A DNA stretch of 64,000 nt from Pseudomonas mendocina (GTDB lineage: Bacteria; Pseudomonadota; Gammaproteobacteria; Pseudomonadales; Pseudomonadaceae): contig NZ_LR134290.1 of NCBI RefSeq assembly GCF_900636545.1, positions 806,001 to 870,000 on the forward strand. The letters are read 5' to 3'. The notes below the pieces were generated by a model, which made no database searches, was not told the DNA's origin, and saw only the letters and a list, made by a program, of their open reading frames with translations. The position numbers and the translations under genes are program-made. Below, in pieces: positions 36,358 to 44,779 of the stretch (positions within the stretch are counted from its first letter, which is position 1; each line of letters begins with the position of its first letter).

Positions 36358-36930
36358 TCAGCTAGCCAGCAACCAGACACCGGTCGCTGCCGAGGCTGCA
36401 CCGGCGATACGCACCAGCGGTGCCGCCGCTTGCGGCAGGAAGCGCACCAGGGCAAAGCCGATGGCGTGCAGCGCCGCGGTGGCGACGACGAAGCCGATGG
36501 CATAACCGAAGGGGCTGGCCAGATCAGGCAACTCCAGGCCGTGTGCGACACCGTGGGTCAGGGCGAAGAGGGCGGTCAGCGCCATGGACACCGCTACCGG
36601 CAGGCGTGCTGCCACGGCCACCAGCAGGCCGAAGGCCAGAACCGAGCCGGCGATACCGGTTTCCATCAGCGGGATTTCCACGCCGGCGAAGCCGAGAAGG
36701 CCGCCAATCAACATGGTGCCGACGAAGGTCACTGGCAGCGCCCAGCGCGCCGCGCCGCTCTGTTGCGCGGCCCACAGGCCGACGGCGAACATCGCCAGCA
36801 GATGATCCAGGCCGAATACCGGGTGGGCCAGGCCGGCCACCAGTCCGGAGTCGCCATGGCCTGGGTGAGCGAAGGCCAGTGCCGGGGTGCAGAACAGGGC
36901 GATGGCGTAGAAAGTTTTGCGCAGATTCAT
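36358..36930 (-). CDS. ureJ: HupE/UreJ family nickel transport protein
   Basis: A 190-residue membrane protein. After a signal-like helix comes the conserved HPGHG motif (AFAHPGHGDSG) and then HPVFGLDHLLAMFAVGLW, the metal-binding signature of HupE/UreJ. About six transmembrane segments follow, including LTHGVAHGLELP. It is the last gene of ureE-ureF-ureG-ureJ (20 nt after ureG) and probably supplies Ni(II) for urease maturation. The long frame that continues upstream past this ATG is a shadow inside ureG. Confidence 0.92.
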   Translation of the reverse strand: MNLRKTFYAIALFCTPALAFAHPGHGDSGLVAGLAHPVFGLDHLLAMFAVGLWAAQQSGAARWALPVTFVGTMLIGGLLGFAGVEIPLMETGIAGSVLAFGLLVAVAARLPVAVSMALTALFALTHGVAHGLELPDLASPFGYAIGFVVATAALHAIGFALVRFLPQAAAPLVRIAGAASAATGVWLLAS

Positions 36931-36950
36931 GAGGTTCTCCTTGAGTGGAA

Positions 36951-37565
36951 TCAGGCCGCCGTAAGCATGCCCTGGCGTTCGATGAAGGCGATGATCTCGT
37001 CGAGACCCTGGCCGACTTTCTGGTTGCTGAAGACGAAGGGTTTGTCGCCGCGCATCTTCAGAGTGTCGCGCTCCATCACCTCCAGCGAGGCGCCGACCAT
37101 GGGCGCGAGGTCGACCTTGTTGATCACCAGCAGGTCGGATTTGCAGATGCCCGGGCCGCCCTTGCGTGGCAGCTTGTCGCCGGCCGAAACGTCGATCACG
37201 TACAGGGTCAGGTCGGACAGCTCCGGGCTGAAGGTCGCGGACAGGTTGTCGCCACCGGATTCGACGATGATCAGATCCAGTCCCGGAAAGCGCCGGTTGA
37301 GCTGCTCCACGGCCTCCAGGTTGATCGAGGCGTCCTCGCGAATCGCGGTATGCGGGCAGCCGCCGGTTTCCACGCCGATGATGCGCTCGGGCTCCAGGGC
37401 CTCGTTGCGCACCAGGAACTGGGCGTCTTCCTGGGTGTAGATGTCGTTGGTGACCACGGCGATGTTGTAGCGCTCGCGCAGGGCGCGGCACAGGGCCAGG
37501 GTGAGGGCAGTCTTGCCGGAACCGACCGGGCCGCCGATGCCGACACGCAGGGGTTGGCTGTTCAT
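36951..37565 (-). CDS. ureG: Urease accessory GTPase UreG
   Basis: A 204-residue SIMIBI GTPase of standard length. The P-loop is [11 protein letters not shown] at residues 11-21, the metal-binding CPH motif is in [17 protein letters not shown], and the base-recognition motif is NKVDLAP. It drives GTP-dependent nickel insertion into urease together with UreE, UreF and UreD. It starts 16 nt after the ureF stop. Everything expected for a functional UreG is present. Confidence 0.98.
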   Translation of the reverse strand: MNSQPLRVGIGGPVGSGKTALTLALCRALRERYNIAVVTNDIYTQEDAQFLVRNEALEPERIIGVETGGCPHTAIREDASINLEAVEQLNRRFPGLDLIIVESGGDNLSATFSPELSDLTLYVIDVSAGDKLPRKGGPGICKSDLLVINKVDLAPMVGASLEVMERDTLKMRGDKPFVFSNQKVGQGLDEIIAFIERQGMLTAA

Positions 37566-37581
37566 GGGTTGTTGTTCCTCG

Positions 37582-38256
37582 TCAGGAGCGGAAGAGACGC
37601 GAGTACTGGCGCTCGTGCGCCATGCTCGTCAGGGCCAGGCCAAAAGCGGCGCTGCCCCAGTGTTCGGGGGAAAGACAGGCGGCCTGGCGCTGCGCGTCAT
37701 CGAGCTGCGGCAGCAGGCGGCTGGTCAGGCGCTGGGCAGCCTGCTGGCCCAGCGGCAACACCTTCATCAGCACGGCGAGCTGGTTTTCCAGCCAGCCCCA
37801 GAGCCAGGCAGCCAGAGCGTCATCCGGGGTGATCTGCCAGGCGCGTGCGGCCAGTGCCCAGGCCAGTGCCAGGCCGGGCTCGTCCTGGGCTGCAAGTGCT
37901 TCACGCGCTGCCTCGTCCAGTTCGGGCAGGCCTTCGAGCAGTTGCCGCAGCGAATAACCCATCTGCCGGCTCTCCAGGGCCAGCTCGCGGGTTTCGCGGC
38001 TGGCGCGGTGTTGTTCGGCCAGTTGCTGCAGGCGCGGCCAGTCGCCCTCGTCTGCGGCGCGGCAGTGAGCCAGCAGCAGCGGCGCTTCGAAGCGGGCGAG
38101 GTTGAGCGTCAGTTGATCGGCCAGCCAGCGCTCGGCGCTTGCGGCATCCGTGATCAGGCCGCTGTCGATGGCCCATTCCAGGCCTTGCGAGTAGCTGTAG
38201 CCGCCAATCGGCAACTGCGGACTGGCCAGGCGCAACAATGCCCAGGCCGGTTTCAT
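37582..38256 (-). CDS. ureF: Urease accessory protein UreF
   Basis: A 224-residue all-helical protein. The N-terminus [23 protein letters not shown] is the diagnostic UreF block, and the C-terminus [14 protein letters not shown] contains the conserved H-E-x-Q-Y-x-R-L-F-R-S end needed for binding UreG. The start is the ATG at 38256; the frame is open further upstream but overlaps ureE. It lies 34 nt downstream of ureE and recruits UreG to the UreD-bound apo-urease. Confidence 0.97.
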   Translation of the reverse strand: MKPAWALLRLASPQLPIGGYSYSQGLEWAIDSGLITDAASAERWLADQLTLNLARFEAPLLLAHCRAADEGDWPRLQQLAEQHRASRETRELALESRQMGYSLRQLLEGLPELDEAAREALAAQDEPGLALAWALAARAWQITPDDALAAWLWGWLENQLAVLMKVLPLGQQAAQRLTSRLLPQLDDAQRQAACLSPEHWGSAAFGLALTSMAHERQYSRLFRS

Positions 38257-38290
38257 GGCGTTGCCTTTGCCAGGTTCGATGGGGGCAGCG

Positions 38291-38791
38291 TCACTTGCGT
38301 ACCCCGAACTGGTGCAGGCGCGGGCCGTAGTTGAACTCCTCGTCGCCGTGATGGGAATGGTGATGGCCGCCGCCGTAGGCGCCCTGCTCGGGCTGATAGG
38401 GGGCTTCGACGGCTTCGACCGTGGCACCGAGCTGTTCGAGCATGGCCTTGAGCACGTAGTCGTCAGGCAGGCGCAGCCAGCCGTTACCCAGTTGCAGGGC
38501 GACATGACGGTTGCCCAGGTGGTAGGCGGCGCGCATCAGCTCGAAGGGGCTGGCGCAGGTCACGTGCAGCAGCGGTTCGGCCTTGGCCCGTATCTTGACG
38601 ATGCGCCCGTCCTTGGCCAGCAGGCACTCACCATCGGCCAGTGCCGGTTGGCCGCGTTCGAGGAACAGGCCTACTTCTTCACCGTTAGTGGTAAAGCAGC
38701 GCAGACGGCTCTTGCTGCGAGCTTCGAAGGTTAGTTCCAGTTCGGCGTGGCAGGCGCTCTGCGGCGCGATTCGGGAGTGGATCACCAGCAT
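38291..38791 (-). CDS. ureE: Urease accessory metallochaperone UreE
   Basis: A 166-residue protein with the UreE N-terminal domain (RCFTTNGEEVGLFLERGQPALADGE, in conserved blocks), the metal-binding His in AYHLGNRHVALQL, and a short His-rich tail (GGGHHHSHHGDEE) that binds nickel. It delivers Ni(II) to the UreG/UreF/UreD complex. It is the first gene of ureE-ureF-ureG-ureJ. A sigma-54-type promoter lies 25-50 nt upstream of its start. The structural gene ureC is 25 kb away at the right end of the window. Confidence 0.97.
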   Translation of the reverse strand: MLVIHSRIAPQSACHAELELTFEARSKSRLRCFTTNGEEVGLFLERGQPALADGECLLAKDGRIVKIRAKAEPLLHVTCASPFELMRAAYHLGNRHVALQLGNGWLRLPDDYVLKAMLEQLGATVEAVEAPYQPEQGAYGGGHHHSHHGDEEFNYGPRLHQFGVRK

Positions 38792-38827
38792 GCGTATCTA
38801 TTCCGGGGCAATGTGCCCGGAAATAGT

Positions 38828-38842
38828 GCAAGTGGCTTGCCA
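38828..38842 (-). promoter_or_regulatory. Sigma-54 promoter of ureEFGJ
   Basis: On the minus strand TGGCAAGCCACTTGC gives GG-N10-GC (GG opposite 38840-38841, GC opposite 38828-38829), and the wider TTGGCAAG-N4-TTGCA matches the consensus well. The predicted transcript start leaves a leader of about 25 nt. Urease is a known nitrogen-controlled system, which fits. Confidence 0.6.
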
Positions 38843-38915
38843 AGGCTGAAGAGTGGCGCAAGGCGGGGCGTTCAAGCCTGTTGTGGATAACTTGGCGAGG
38901 CGGTCAGGATTGATT

Positions 38916-38954
38916 TGGTGCGTTTTCGTTTAAGGTGTGCGTTTTTGGTGCGCG
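38916..38954. promoter_or_regulatory. Possible NtrC half-sites upstream of ureE
   Basis: TGGTGCG (38916) and TGGTGCGCG (38946) lie about 90 and 120 bp upstream of the sigma-54 promoter and match the half-site TGGTGCA closely. The left halves are poor, so these are weak candidates. A perfect DnaA-box sequence (38882-38890) also lies in this gap. Confidence 0.35.
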
Positions 38955-39590
38955 CTAGTCTGAAGGCTTGCCCAGGCCCAACCAGTGCTTGCCGCCGACC
39001 ATGATGAAGCGTAGTTGCTGGATGACCTTGGCTTCTGCGGTCAGATGGGCGGGGAGGGTCTCTGCGGGTGGGTCGATCAGCTCGGGCAGGGTAGCGAACA
39101 CGGTCTTGACCACCAGGTCCGAGACCACGTCGAGCGCTGCATCGTCGAGGTGCGGCATGCGGTTCATCAGCTTGAGGTCGGCGGCCAGGTCGCTGGTGAT
39201 GCGCTCGCGCAGGGCCGCAATGGCCTGGCGCACGGGGCGCGAGCCGCCGTATTGCTCGCGTGCGAGGAAGAGGAACTGACCGTGGTTGGCGGCCACTTCG
39301 GCAAGAAAGATGCGCACCGATGCGTCAATCATGCCGCGCATTTCGAACTCGTGGCGGCGCACCTGGCGGATCGCCGCGCGGAAGGTCTCGCCGACTTCCG
39401 CCACCAGCGCCAGGCCGAGTTCGTCCATGTCGGCGAAATGGCGATAGAAACCGGTGGGCACGATGCCGGCGACACGCGTCACCTCACGCAAACTCAGGCT
39501 GCCAAAACCGCGGCCGCTTTCCATCAGCGTGAGGGCGGCAGCCATCAGGGCTTGGCGGGTCTGCTGCTTTTGTTCGGCACGTGGCGTCAT
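38955..39590 (-). CDS. desT: TetR-family regulator DesT
   Basis: A 211-residue protein from the ATG at 39590 (MTPRAEQKQQTRQ). The helix-turn-helix lies at about residues 30-55 (LSLREVTRVAGIVPTGFYRHF), typical of TetR/DesT. It is divergent from the desC-desB pair with a palindrome-rich 148-bp intergenic region between them. In P. aeruginosa, DesT senses the saturation state of acyl-CoAs and represses desCB. The gene arrangement here is the same, so I transfer the name. Its 3' end overlaps the region upstream of ureE. Confidence 0.88.
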   Translation of the reverse strand: MTPRAEQKQQTRQALMAAALTLMESGRGFGSLSLREVTRVAGIVPTGFYRHFADMDELGLALVAEVGETFRAAIRQVRRHEFEMRGMIDASVRIFLAEVAANHGQFLFLAREQYGGSRPVRQAIAALRERITSDLAADLKLMNRMPHLDDAALDVVSDLVVKTVFATLPELIDPPAETLPAHLTAEAKVIQQLRFIMVGGKHWLGLGKPSD

Positions 39591-39668
39591 GCGAGATCGT
39601 GGTCGTTGAGCGATGCCGCACTCTAACAAATGCGCGGCGCCAGCGTCGAACCGAGCCGACATCGTTCG

Positions 39669-39726
39669 GTGAACAACTGTTGACTGAAAATCGTGCTTTC
39701 TGTCAGTCTTGTGCACAAGTGTTCAC
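39669..39726. promoter_or_regulatory. Probable DesT operator region
   Basis: Nested inverted repeats lie between desT and desC: GTGAACA (39669-39675) with TGTTCAC (39720-39726), TGACTGA (39681-39687) with TCAGTCT (39703-39709), and a perfect palindrome CTTGTGCACAAG (39708-39719). On the minus strand AGTGAACACTTGTGCACAAG resembles the DesT operator as I remember it. A TetR dimer bound here could control both genes. Confidence 0.6.
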
Positions 39727-39738
39727 TGGATTTATTGA

Positions 39739-40824
39739 ATGGCTTTACTTTCCCTTTCTGGGGCGCGCTGGGTTGCAGGTTGTCTGCGGCCGCTACGTAG
39801 GCTTTGTGACGGTGGTTGGCTGCGTGAGGCGGATGTCGATCTATGCCTGCGCCAGTTGCACCCGACGCTGCGCCTCAATCGTGTGTTCGCGCAGGTCGAG
39901 GCGCGTCGTTGGGTGGCTGAAGACATGCTGGCGCTGGAGTTGCGTTGCAATGGCAATGCGCAGAACTGGCGGGCCGGGCAGCATGTCCAGCTGTATCTGG
40001 AGCAGAACGGGGTTCGCCACGGACGCAGTTACAGCCTGACGTCGGTGGCAGCCGACGGGCGCATCGAGATCGCGATCAAACGCCAGCCGGATGGGCGCCT
40101 GTCCAATCTGCTGCTCGACCACCTCGCGGTCGGTCAGGTGATCGAACTGGGCCAGGCATTCGGCGAATTCACCTGGCCGCAGGAGCAAGGGGCTGTGCTG
40201 CTCATGGCAGCAGGCAGCGGCATCACGCCATTGTTCGGCCTGCTGCGTGACGCTCTGGCGCGTGGCTTCACTGCACCGGTGACACTGCTGCATCAGGTGC
40301 GCCGTCAGGGGCAACAGGCCTTTGCCGAAGAGCTGCAGGCATTGGCGGCACGTCATGCCAACTTCCAGGTGCACTGGCTTTTCAGTGGCGAGGGTGATCG
40401 CCTGTCCGCCGAACGGCTGGCTGCGTTGCCGGGCGATCATCTGCGGGTCTGTGGTCCGCGTGGTTTCGTCGAGCAGGCATGTGGCTGGTGGCATGACGCC
40501 GGACGCGGGAGCAGCCTGCAATCGGAAAGCTTCAGTCCGCTTCCGATGCTGGCCGAAACGGCGGCTGGCGAAGTCCGCTTGAGCTTCGCCCGGAGTCGGC
40601 AGCGGGTTTCCGGCAGCAGCAATGCAAGTCTGCTGGAGCAGGCCGAAGCTGCCGGGCTGCGTCCGGCTCATGGCTGTCGCCAGGGCATCTGCACCAGTTG
40701 TACCTGTTTGCTGCTGGCCGGCTCGGTGCGCGATCTGCGCAGCGGTGAGCTGTTCGCCGAACCCAATCAACCCATTCGCTTGTGTGTCAGTGCCCCGCAT
40801 GGGGATGTGGAGATCGACCTGTGA
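39739..40824 (+). CDS. desC: Ferredoxin/FAD oxidoreductase DesC
   Basis: A 361-residue flavin reductase fused to a plant-type ferredoxin. Residues about 50-150 are the FAD domain with RSYSLTS, 155-265 the NAD(P)H domain (MAAGSGITPLFGLL), and 275-361 the [2Fe-2S] domain with CRQGICTSCTC and a later Cys. It passes electrons from NAD(P)H to the desaturase encoded next to it. The stop overlaps the desB GTG start (GTGA). The start used is the ATG at 39739; it lies close to the operator. Confidence 0.9.
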   Translation: MALLSLSGARWVAGCLRPLRRLCDGGWLREADVDLCLRQLHPTLRLNRVFAQVEARRWVAEDMLALELRCNGNAQNWRAGQHVQLYLEQNGVRHGRSYSLTSVAADGRIEIAIKRQPDGRLSNLLLDHLAVGQVIELGQAFGEFTWPQEQGAVLLMAAGSGITPLFGLLRDALARGFTAPVTLLHQVRRQGQQAFAEELQALAARHANFQVHWLFSGEGDRLSAERLAALPGDHLRVCGPRGFVEQACGWWHDAGRGSSLQSESFSPLPMLAETAAGEVRLSFARSRQRVSGSSNASLLEQAEAAGLRPAHGCRQGICTSCTCLLLAGSVRDLRSGELFAEPNQPIRLCVSAPHGDVEIDL

Positions 40825-41903
40825 CTGCCCGCCTTGATCGAGAACTGAGTCCCGCCGAACTCGAGGCGTTCGGCCAAGAGCTGGATGCCTTGCGCCAGCG
40901 CACGCTGGCCGACCTAGGCGAAAGCGATGCCCGCTATATCCGTCGGGTACGCAGTGCCGTACGTTTCTGTTGTTGGAGCGGCCGCGCGCTGCTGATGTTC
41001 GGTTGGTTCCCGCCGACCTGGCTGCTCGGCACATTCTTGCTGGGCCTGGGCAAGATCCTCGAGAACATGGAACTGGGCCACAACGTCATGCACGGCCAGT
41101 ACGACTGGATGAACGACCCGGAGTTTGCCGGGCGTCAGTACGAGTGGGACATCGTCGGGCCGGCCGATTTCTGGCGGCATACGCATAACCACGTGCATCA
41201 CACCTACACCAACGTGCTGGGCATGGATGATGACGTCGGCTACGGTGTGGTGCGCCTGTTCCCCGAGCAGCGCTGGAAGCCGTTCTATCGCTGGCAGCCG
41301 CTGTGGGTGACGATCCAGGCGCTTTTGTTCCAGTACGCCGTGGCCATCCAGCACCTGCGCCTGGACAAGCTGGTCAAGGGGCGTATCAGCAAGGACGAAG
41401 TGAAGCCGCTGGCCCGTCAGTTCAGCGCCAAGCTGGCGCGGCAGTGGGCCAAGGATTATCTGGCGTTTCCGCTGCTGGCCTTGCTGCTCGGTGCCAATGC
41501 GTTGGCTGTACTTTCCGGCAACCTGGTGGCCAATCTGCTGCGCAACCTGTGGACGTTCCTAGTGATCTTCTGCGGCCACTTCACCGAGAAGGCAGCGGTG
41601 TTCGTGCCGGAAGTACTGGAAGGGGAGACACGCGGGCACTGGTACCTGCGCCAGTTGCGTGGCTCGAGCAACCTGTCCGGCGGGCCGTTGCTACATATCC
41701 TCACCGGCAACCTCAGCCATCAGATCGAGCATCACCTGTTCCCGGATCTGCCTGCGCGGCGCTATGCCGAGCTGGCGCGGGAGGTGTGCCTGATCGCCGA
41801 ACGTTACGGCCAGCACTACAACAGCGGGACCCTGTGGGGGCAGTTCGCGACCGTTCTGCGGCGCATCTGGATCTACCGTTTGCCCACTGCCGGGGTGGCG
41901 TGA
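40821..41903 (+). CDS. desB: Acyl-CoA delta-9 desaturase DesB
   Basis: A 360-residue membrane di-iron desaturase. The GTG at 40821 overlaps the desC stop, so the genes are translationally coupled. The histidine boxes are complete: HNVMH (87-91), HNHVHH (122-127) and HQIEHH (300-305). Hydrophobic segments lie at about 55-80 and 215-255. In P. aeruginosa, DesB desaturates exogenous saturated acyl-CoAs under DesT control. An upstream in-frame ATG at 40782 would sit inside desC and is rejected. Confidence 0.92.
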   Translation: MTARLDRELSPAELEAFGQELDALRQRTLADLGESDARYIRRVRSAVRFCCWSGRALLMFGWFPPTWLLGTFLLGLGKILENMELGHNVMHGQYDWMNDPEFAGRQYEWDIVGPADFWRHTHNHVHHTYTNVLGMDDDVGYGVVRLFPEQRWKPFYRWQPLWVTIQALLFQYAVAIQHLRLDKLVKGRISKDEVKPLARQFSAKLARQWAKDYLAFPLLALLLGANALAVLSGNLVANLLRNLWTFLVIFCGHFTEKAAVFVPEVLEGETRGHWYLRQLRGSSNLSGGPLLHILTGNLSHQIEHHLFPDLPARRYAELAREVCLIAERYGQHYNSGTLWGQFATVLRRIWIYRLPTAGVA

Positions 41904-41932
41904 GTGAGTCGGTTGAGCCAGCCACGGGCATG

Positions 41933-41958
41933 AAAAAGCCCGGCTTGGGCCGGGCTTG
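41933..41958 (-). terminator. Terminator of the tandem-repeat protein gene
   Basis: AAGCCCGGC (41936-41944), loop TTGG, GCCGGGCTT (41949-41957); on the minus strand the stem is followed by a T run (TTTTTC). It lies 19 nt after the repeat gene's stop and 30 nt after the convergent desB stop. Confidence 0.8.
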
Positions 41959-41976
41959 TGGGTGTTGCAACAGCAC

Positions 41977-42408
41977 TCAAACCGTACGGCCGCGCTGCTC
42001 GATCAGACGATCGGAGCCGCCTTCGACCAACTGAACACGTTGGGCACCCGGGGTGCGCTCATAGCCACCTTCGGCCAACTGCACGCGCTGAGCACCGGGG
42101 GTACGTTCGTAGCCGCCTTCGGCCAGTTGAACACGCTGGGCACCCGGAGTGCGCTCATAGCCGCCTTCAGCCAGCTGAACGCGCTGTGCACCCGGCGTAC
42201 GCTCATAACCACCTTCTACCAGCTGAATGCGCTGGGCACCGGGGGTGCGGTCGTGGCCGTCTTCGGCCAGCGGGGCGACGGGTTGCTGTTGGACCTGGCT
42301 GTCCTTGGTTTCACCCACCAGAGGGAAGGGGGCGCTGCTAGGGGCGGCGAATACACTGGTGGTCATCAGGCTCAGGGCCAGGGCTGCAAGGCTAAGTTGA
42401 GTTTTCAT
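41977..42408 (-). CDS. Secreted protein of 16-residue tandem repeats
   Basis: A 143-residue protein from the ATG at 42408. Residues 1-21 are a signal peptide (MKTQLSLAALALSLMTTSVF, then AAP). Residues 51-130 are five head-to-tail copies of a 16-residue unit, GYERTPGAQRVQLAEG, with the first (GHDRTPGAQRIQLVEG) and last (ending LVEG) slightly divergent. The tail is GSDRLIEQRGRTV. The protein is periplasmic or secreted, and no known fold or function is recognizable. The repeats are nearly identical at DNA level, so copy number may vary between strains. A clear terminator follows. Confidence 0.75.
   Translation of the reverse strand: MKTQLSLAALALSLMTTSVFAAPSSAPFPLVGETKDSQVQQQPVAPLAEDGHDRTPGAQRIQLVEGGYERTPGAQRVQLAEGGYERTPGAQRVQLAEGGYERTPGAQRVQLAEGGYERTPGAQRVQLVEGGSDRLIEQRGRTV
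42019..42258 (-). repeat. Five 48-bp tandem repeats in coding sequence
   Basis: Residues 51-130 of the protein correspond to five 48-bp units. The middle three units encode identical peptides and differ by few synonymous bases. Such an array could expand or contract by slippage or recombination without a frameshift. Confidence 0.85.
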
Positions 42409-42681
42409 GTCGTTCTCTCCGTTGGGGAGTAATAAGTGGCTTCGGAGCCAATTCTTGAGGACATGAGCGAAGATAAGAACTTGACTGACCTGATAGTGAA
42501 CATCGATCCCCTCAATACTTGATCGGGGCGCTCTATCTCGGTACTTCTGGCTGAGTGTCAAGCCTGGCGGCGGATGTTTCGCAAGGCGTCGCGCTGAGCG
42601 TTCGGCACGCGTATGCTTGGCGGCCCTCGCGGGTCGAGCTCGATCCGTCCTCTTCAGCAGTCCCAGGAGGCCGCTTCAGCC

Positions 42682-43581
42682 ATGCTCGCCGCACAGGCCA
42701 TTTTGCCGATCTTCGCTCTGATCGTTCTCGGCTATCTGCTCGGCTGGCGCCAGTGGCTCACCACCGAGTCGGCGGCCGGTCTGGCCAACATCACCTTCAA
42801 GCTGTTCATGCCGACGCTGCTGTTCGCCGGTATCGCCAAGGCATCGCTTGCCGATGGCCTGTCGCCTGTGTTGCTGCTGGCGTACTACCTGCCCGTACTG
42901 CTGGTGTTCGCGCTGGTCAATGCGCTTGCGCACTGGCGCCGTGGTACGGCGACGCCGCTGGGGCTGGTGGCGGCGTTCTCCAACAACGTACTGGTCGGCA
43001 TCCCGCTGATCGCCAGCCTGATGGGTAATGACGGCCTGCTCTATGTCTTCGCCATTCTGGTGTTTCACAGCCTCACGCTATTTTCCCTGCACAGCTTTTA
43101 CGCCGCCTTTGGCAGCCAGGAGCGCGTCGACGGCCGTGCACTTCTGAAGAACCTGGCCAACCCGATGATCATCGGTCTGGGATTGGGGGCGCTGCTCAAC
43201 CTGTCCGGACTGCAGGTGCCGGAAAGCCTGTGGCGGGCAGTCACCTGGCTGGGCCAGGCTGCGTTGCCCTGCGCGCTGATCGTGCTCGGCGCCAGCCTGT
43301 CGCGCTATCGTTTGCGTCCTACCGGTGAAGCCTGGGGTGTGGCGTTGGCCAAACTGCTGCTGTTCCCGGCACTGGTCTGGTGGCTCAGCGGCCAGCTTCC
43401 CGGTCTCAACGAGACCGCGCGTAGCGTGCTGGTGTTGCTCGCTGCCTGCCCCAGCGGGGTCAACGTGATGGCGTTTGCCCGCACGGCCGAAGACAGCCGT
43501 AGCGTCAGCGCGGCGATTTCCCTGTCCACGCTATTGGCGGCGATTTCCCTGCCGTTGTGGATGCTGCTCGTAGGGTTCTGA
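42682..43581 (+). CDS. AEC family transporter
   Basis: A 299-residue protein of about ten transmembrane segments. The start is the ATG at 42682 (MLAAQAILPIFALIVLGYLLG), with AGGAGG 13 nt upstream; an earlier in-frame ATG at 42613 is less likely. The family pattern is clear: ITFKLFMPTLLFAGIAK in the first repeat, SNNVLVGIPLIASLMG, and ACPSGVNVMAFARTAED near the C-terminus. These auxin-efflux-carrier-type proteins carry small organic acids or similar anions. The gene is not in an obvious operon. Confidence 0.88.
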   Translation: MLAAQAILPIFALIVLGYLLGWRQWLTTESAAGLANITFKLFMPTLLFAGIAKASLADGLSPVLLLAYYLPVLLVFALVNALAHWRRGTATPLGLVAAFSNNVLVGIPLIASLMGNDGLLYVFAILVFHSLTLFSLHSFYAAFGSQERVDGRALLKNLANPMIIGLGLGALLNLSGLQVPESLWRAVTWLGQAALPCALIVLGASLSRYRLRPTGEAWGVALAKLLLFPALVWWLSGQLPGLNETARSVLVLLAACPSGVNVMAFARTAEDSRSVSAAISLSTLLAAISLPLWMLLVGF

Positions 43582-43673
43582 CTGGCCTGCCCGGCGATTC
43601 CCTCTTCCGGGCGATAGGCGTGTTCGCAGTGGCCAGCTAGCATCGCGCTTCCGCTCTGTTCAGGACTGCCCAG

Positions 43674-44621
43674 ATGAAACGCCTCGCCCATGTGATGCTC
43701 GGCCTGTTGCTGGTATCCGGGCTGACTCTCGCCGCTTTCGTCGCCCTCAACTGGGCGCCGGACCGTCCTCTGGACGAGCTCAAGGCCCGCTGGGCGCCAC
43801 CGCCGTCGCAGTTCGTCGACGTCGGTGGAATGTCGGTGCACCTTCGTGATCAGGGGCGACGCGATGACCCCGAGCCGATCCTGCTGCTGCACGGCACGTC
43901 GGCCAGCCTGCACACCTGGGAAGGCTGGGTGAAGGAACTGGCCCCACGGCGCCGGGTGATCAGCGTGGATCTGCCCGGCTTCGGCCTCACCGGGCCATTC
44001 GCCGATGGCGATTACCACGTCGAGTACTACACGGCGTTTCTCCTCGCCCTGCTCGATCATCTACGGATGAACCGTGTCGTGCTGGTCGGCAACAGTTTCG
44101 GTGGTCAGTTGGCCTGGCGCTTTGCTCTGGCCCATCCCGAACGTAGCGCACGTCTGGTGCTGGTGGACGCGGCCGGCTATCCGCGCAACGCCGAGTCTGT
44201 ACCGATAGGCTTTCGCCTGGCAGGCATCCCGGCCTTGGCGCCGCTGATGAGCCGCTTGTTGCCGCGGAGCATGATCGAGTCGAGCGTGCGCAACGTTTAT
44301 GGCGATCCGGACAAAGTCGACGATGAACTGGTCGAGCGCTACTACCAACTGACGTTGCGCGAGGGGAACCGCCAGGCCTTGCGCCAGCGCTTCGCTCAGG
44401 CCCTCAGCGGCGAGCTGCACGAGCGTATCGGCGAACTGCAATTGCCTACGTTGATCATCTGGGGCGCGCGTGACCGGCTGATTCCACCGGACAATGCCGA
44501 GCGCTTCGCCGCTGACATCGAGGGCAGCCAACTGGTGCTGTTCGATGACCTTGGCCATGTGCCCCAAGAAGAGGACGCACAGCGCACCGTTGCAGTGCTG
44601 GTTGCCTTTCTGCTGCGCTGA
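43674..44621 (+). CDS. Alpha/beta hydrolase, membrane-anchored
   Basis: A 315-residue protein with an N-terminal hydrophobic segment (VMLGLLLVSGLTLAAFVAL) that anchors or exports it. The hydrolase core has the oxyanion-hole HGTSASLHTW, nucleophile elbow VGNSFGGQLA (Ser), acid WGARDRLIPP (Asp) and catalytic His in DDLGHVPQEE. AGGA precedes the ATG by about 9 nt. The substrate is unknown; it lies alone between the AEC transporter and the TRAP operon. Confidence 0.9.
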   Translation: MKRLAHVMLGLLLVSGLTLAAFVALNWAPDRPLDELKARWAPPPSQFVDVGGMSVHLRDQGRRDDPEPILLLHGTSASLHTWEGWVKELAPRRRVISVDLPGFGLTGPFADGDYHVEYYTAFLLALLDHLRMNRVVLVGNSFGGQLAWRFALAHPERSARLVLVDAAGYPRNAESVPIGFRLAGIPALAPLMSRLLPRSMIESSVRNVYGDPDKVDDELVERYYQLTLREGNRQALRQRFAQALSGELHERIGELQLPTLIIWGARDRLIPPDNAERFAADIEGSQLVLFDDLGHVPQEEDAQRTVAVLVAFLLR

Positions 44622-44684
44622 GGCTCTAGCACGGCGCTTTCCAAGTGCTTGATTTTGTTCGATGAAAGGCTTGCCGTTAATGGC

Positions 44685-44700
44685 TGGCGCGTTTCCTGCT
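44685..44700 (+). promoter_or_regulatory. Possible sigma-54 promoter of the TRAP operon
   Basis: TGGCGCGTTTCCTGCT has GG (44686-44687), a 10-nt gap and GC (44698-44699), 80 nt before the start. Two core positions deviate from TGGCAC-N5-TTGC, so it is a weaker match than the promoters at 24500 and 38828. Confidence 0.3.
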
Positions 44701-44779
44701 ATGGCTCGGCGGGGCAGTTGGCTTTGGCGAATCTTCGTCTAGGCTGACGGGATAACGAACAAAAACAGCAGGAAACTGC

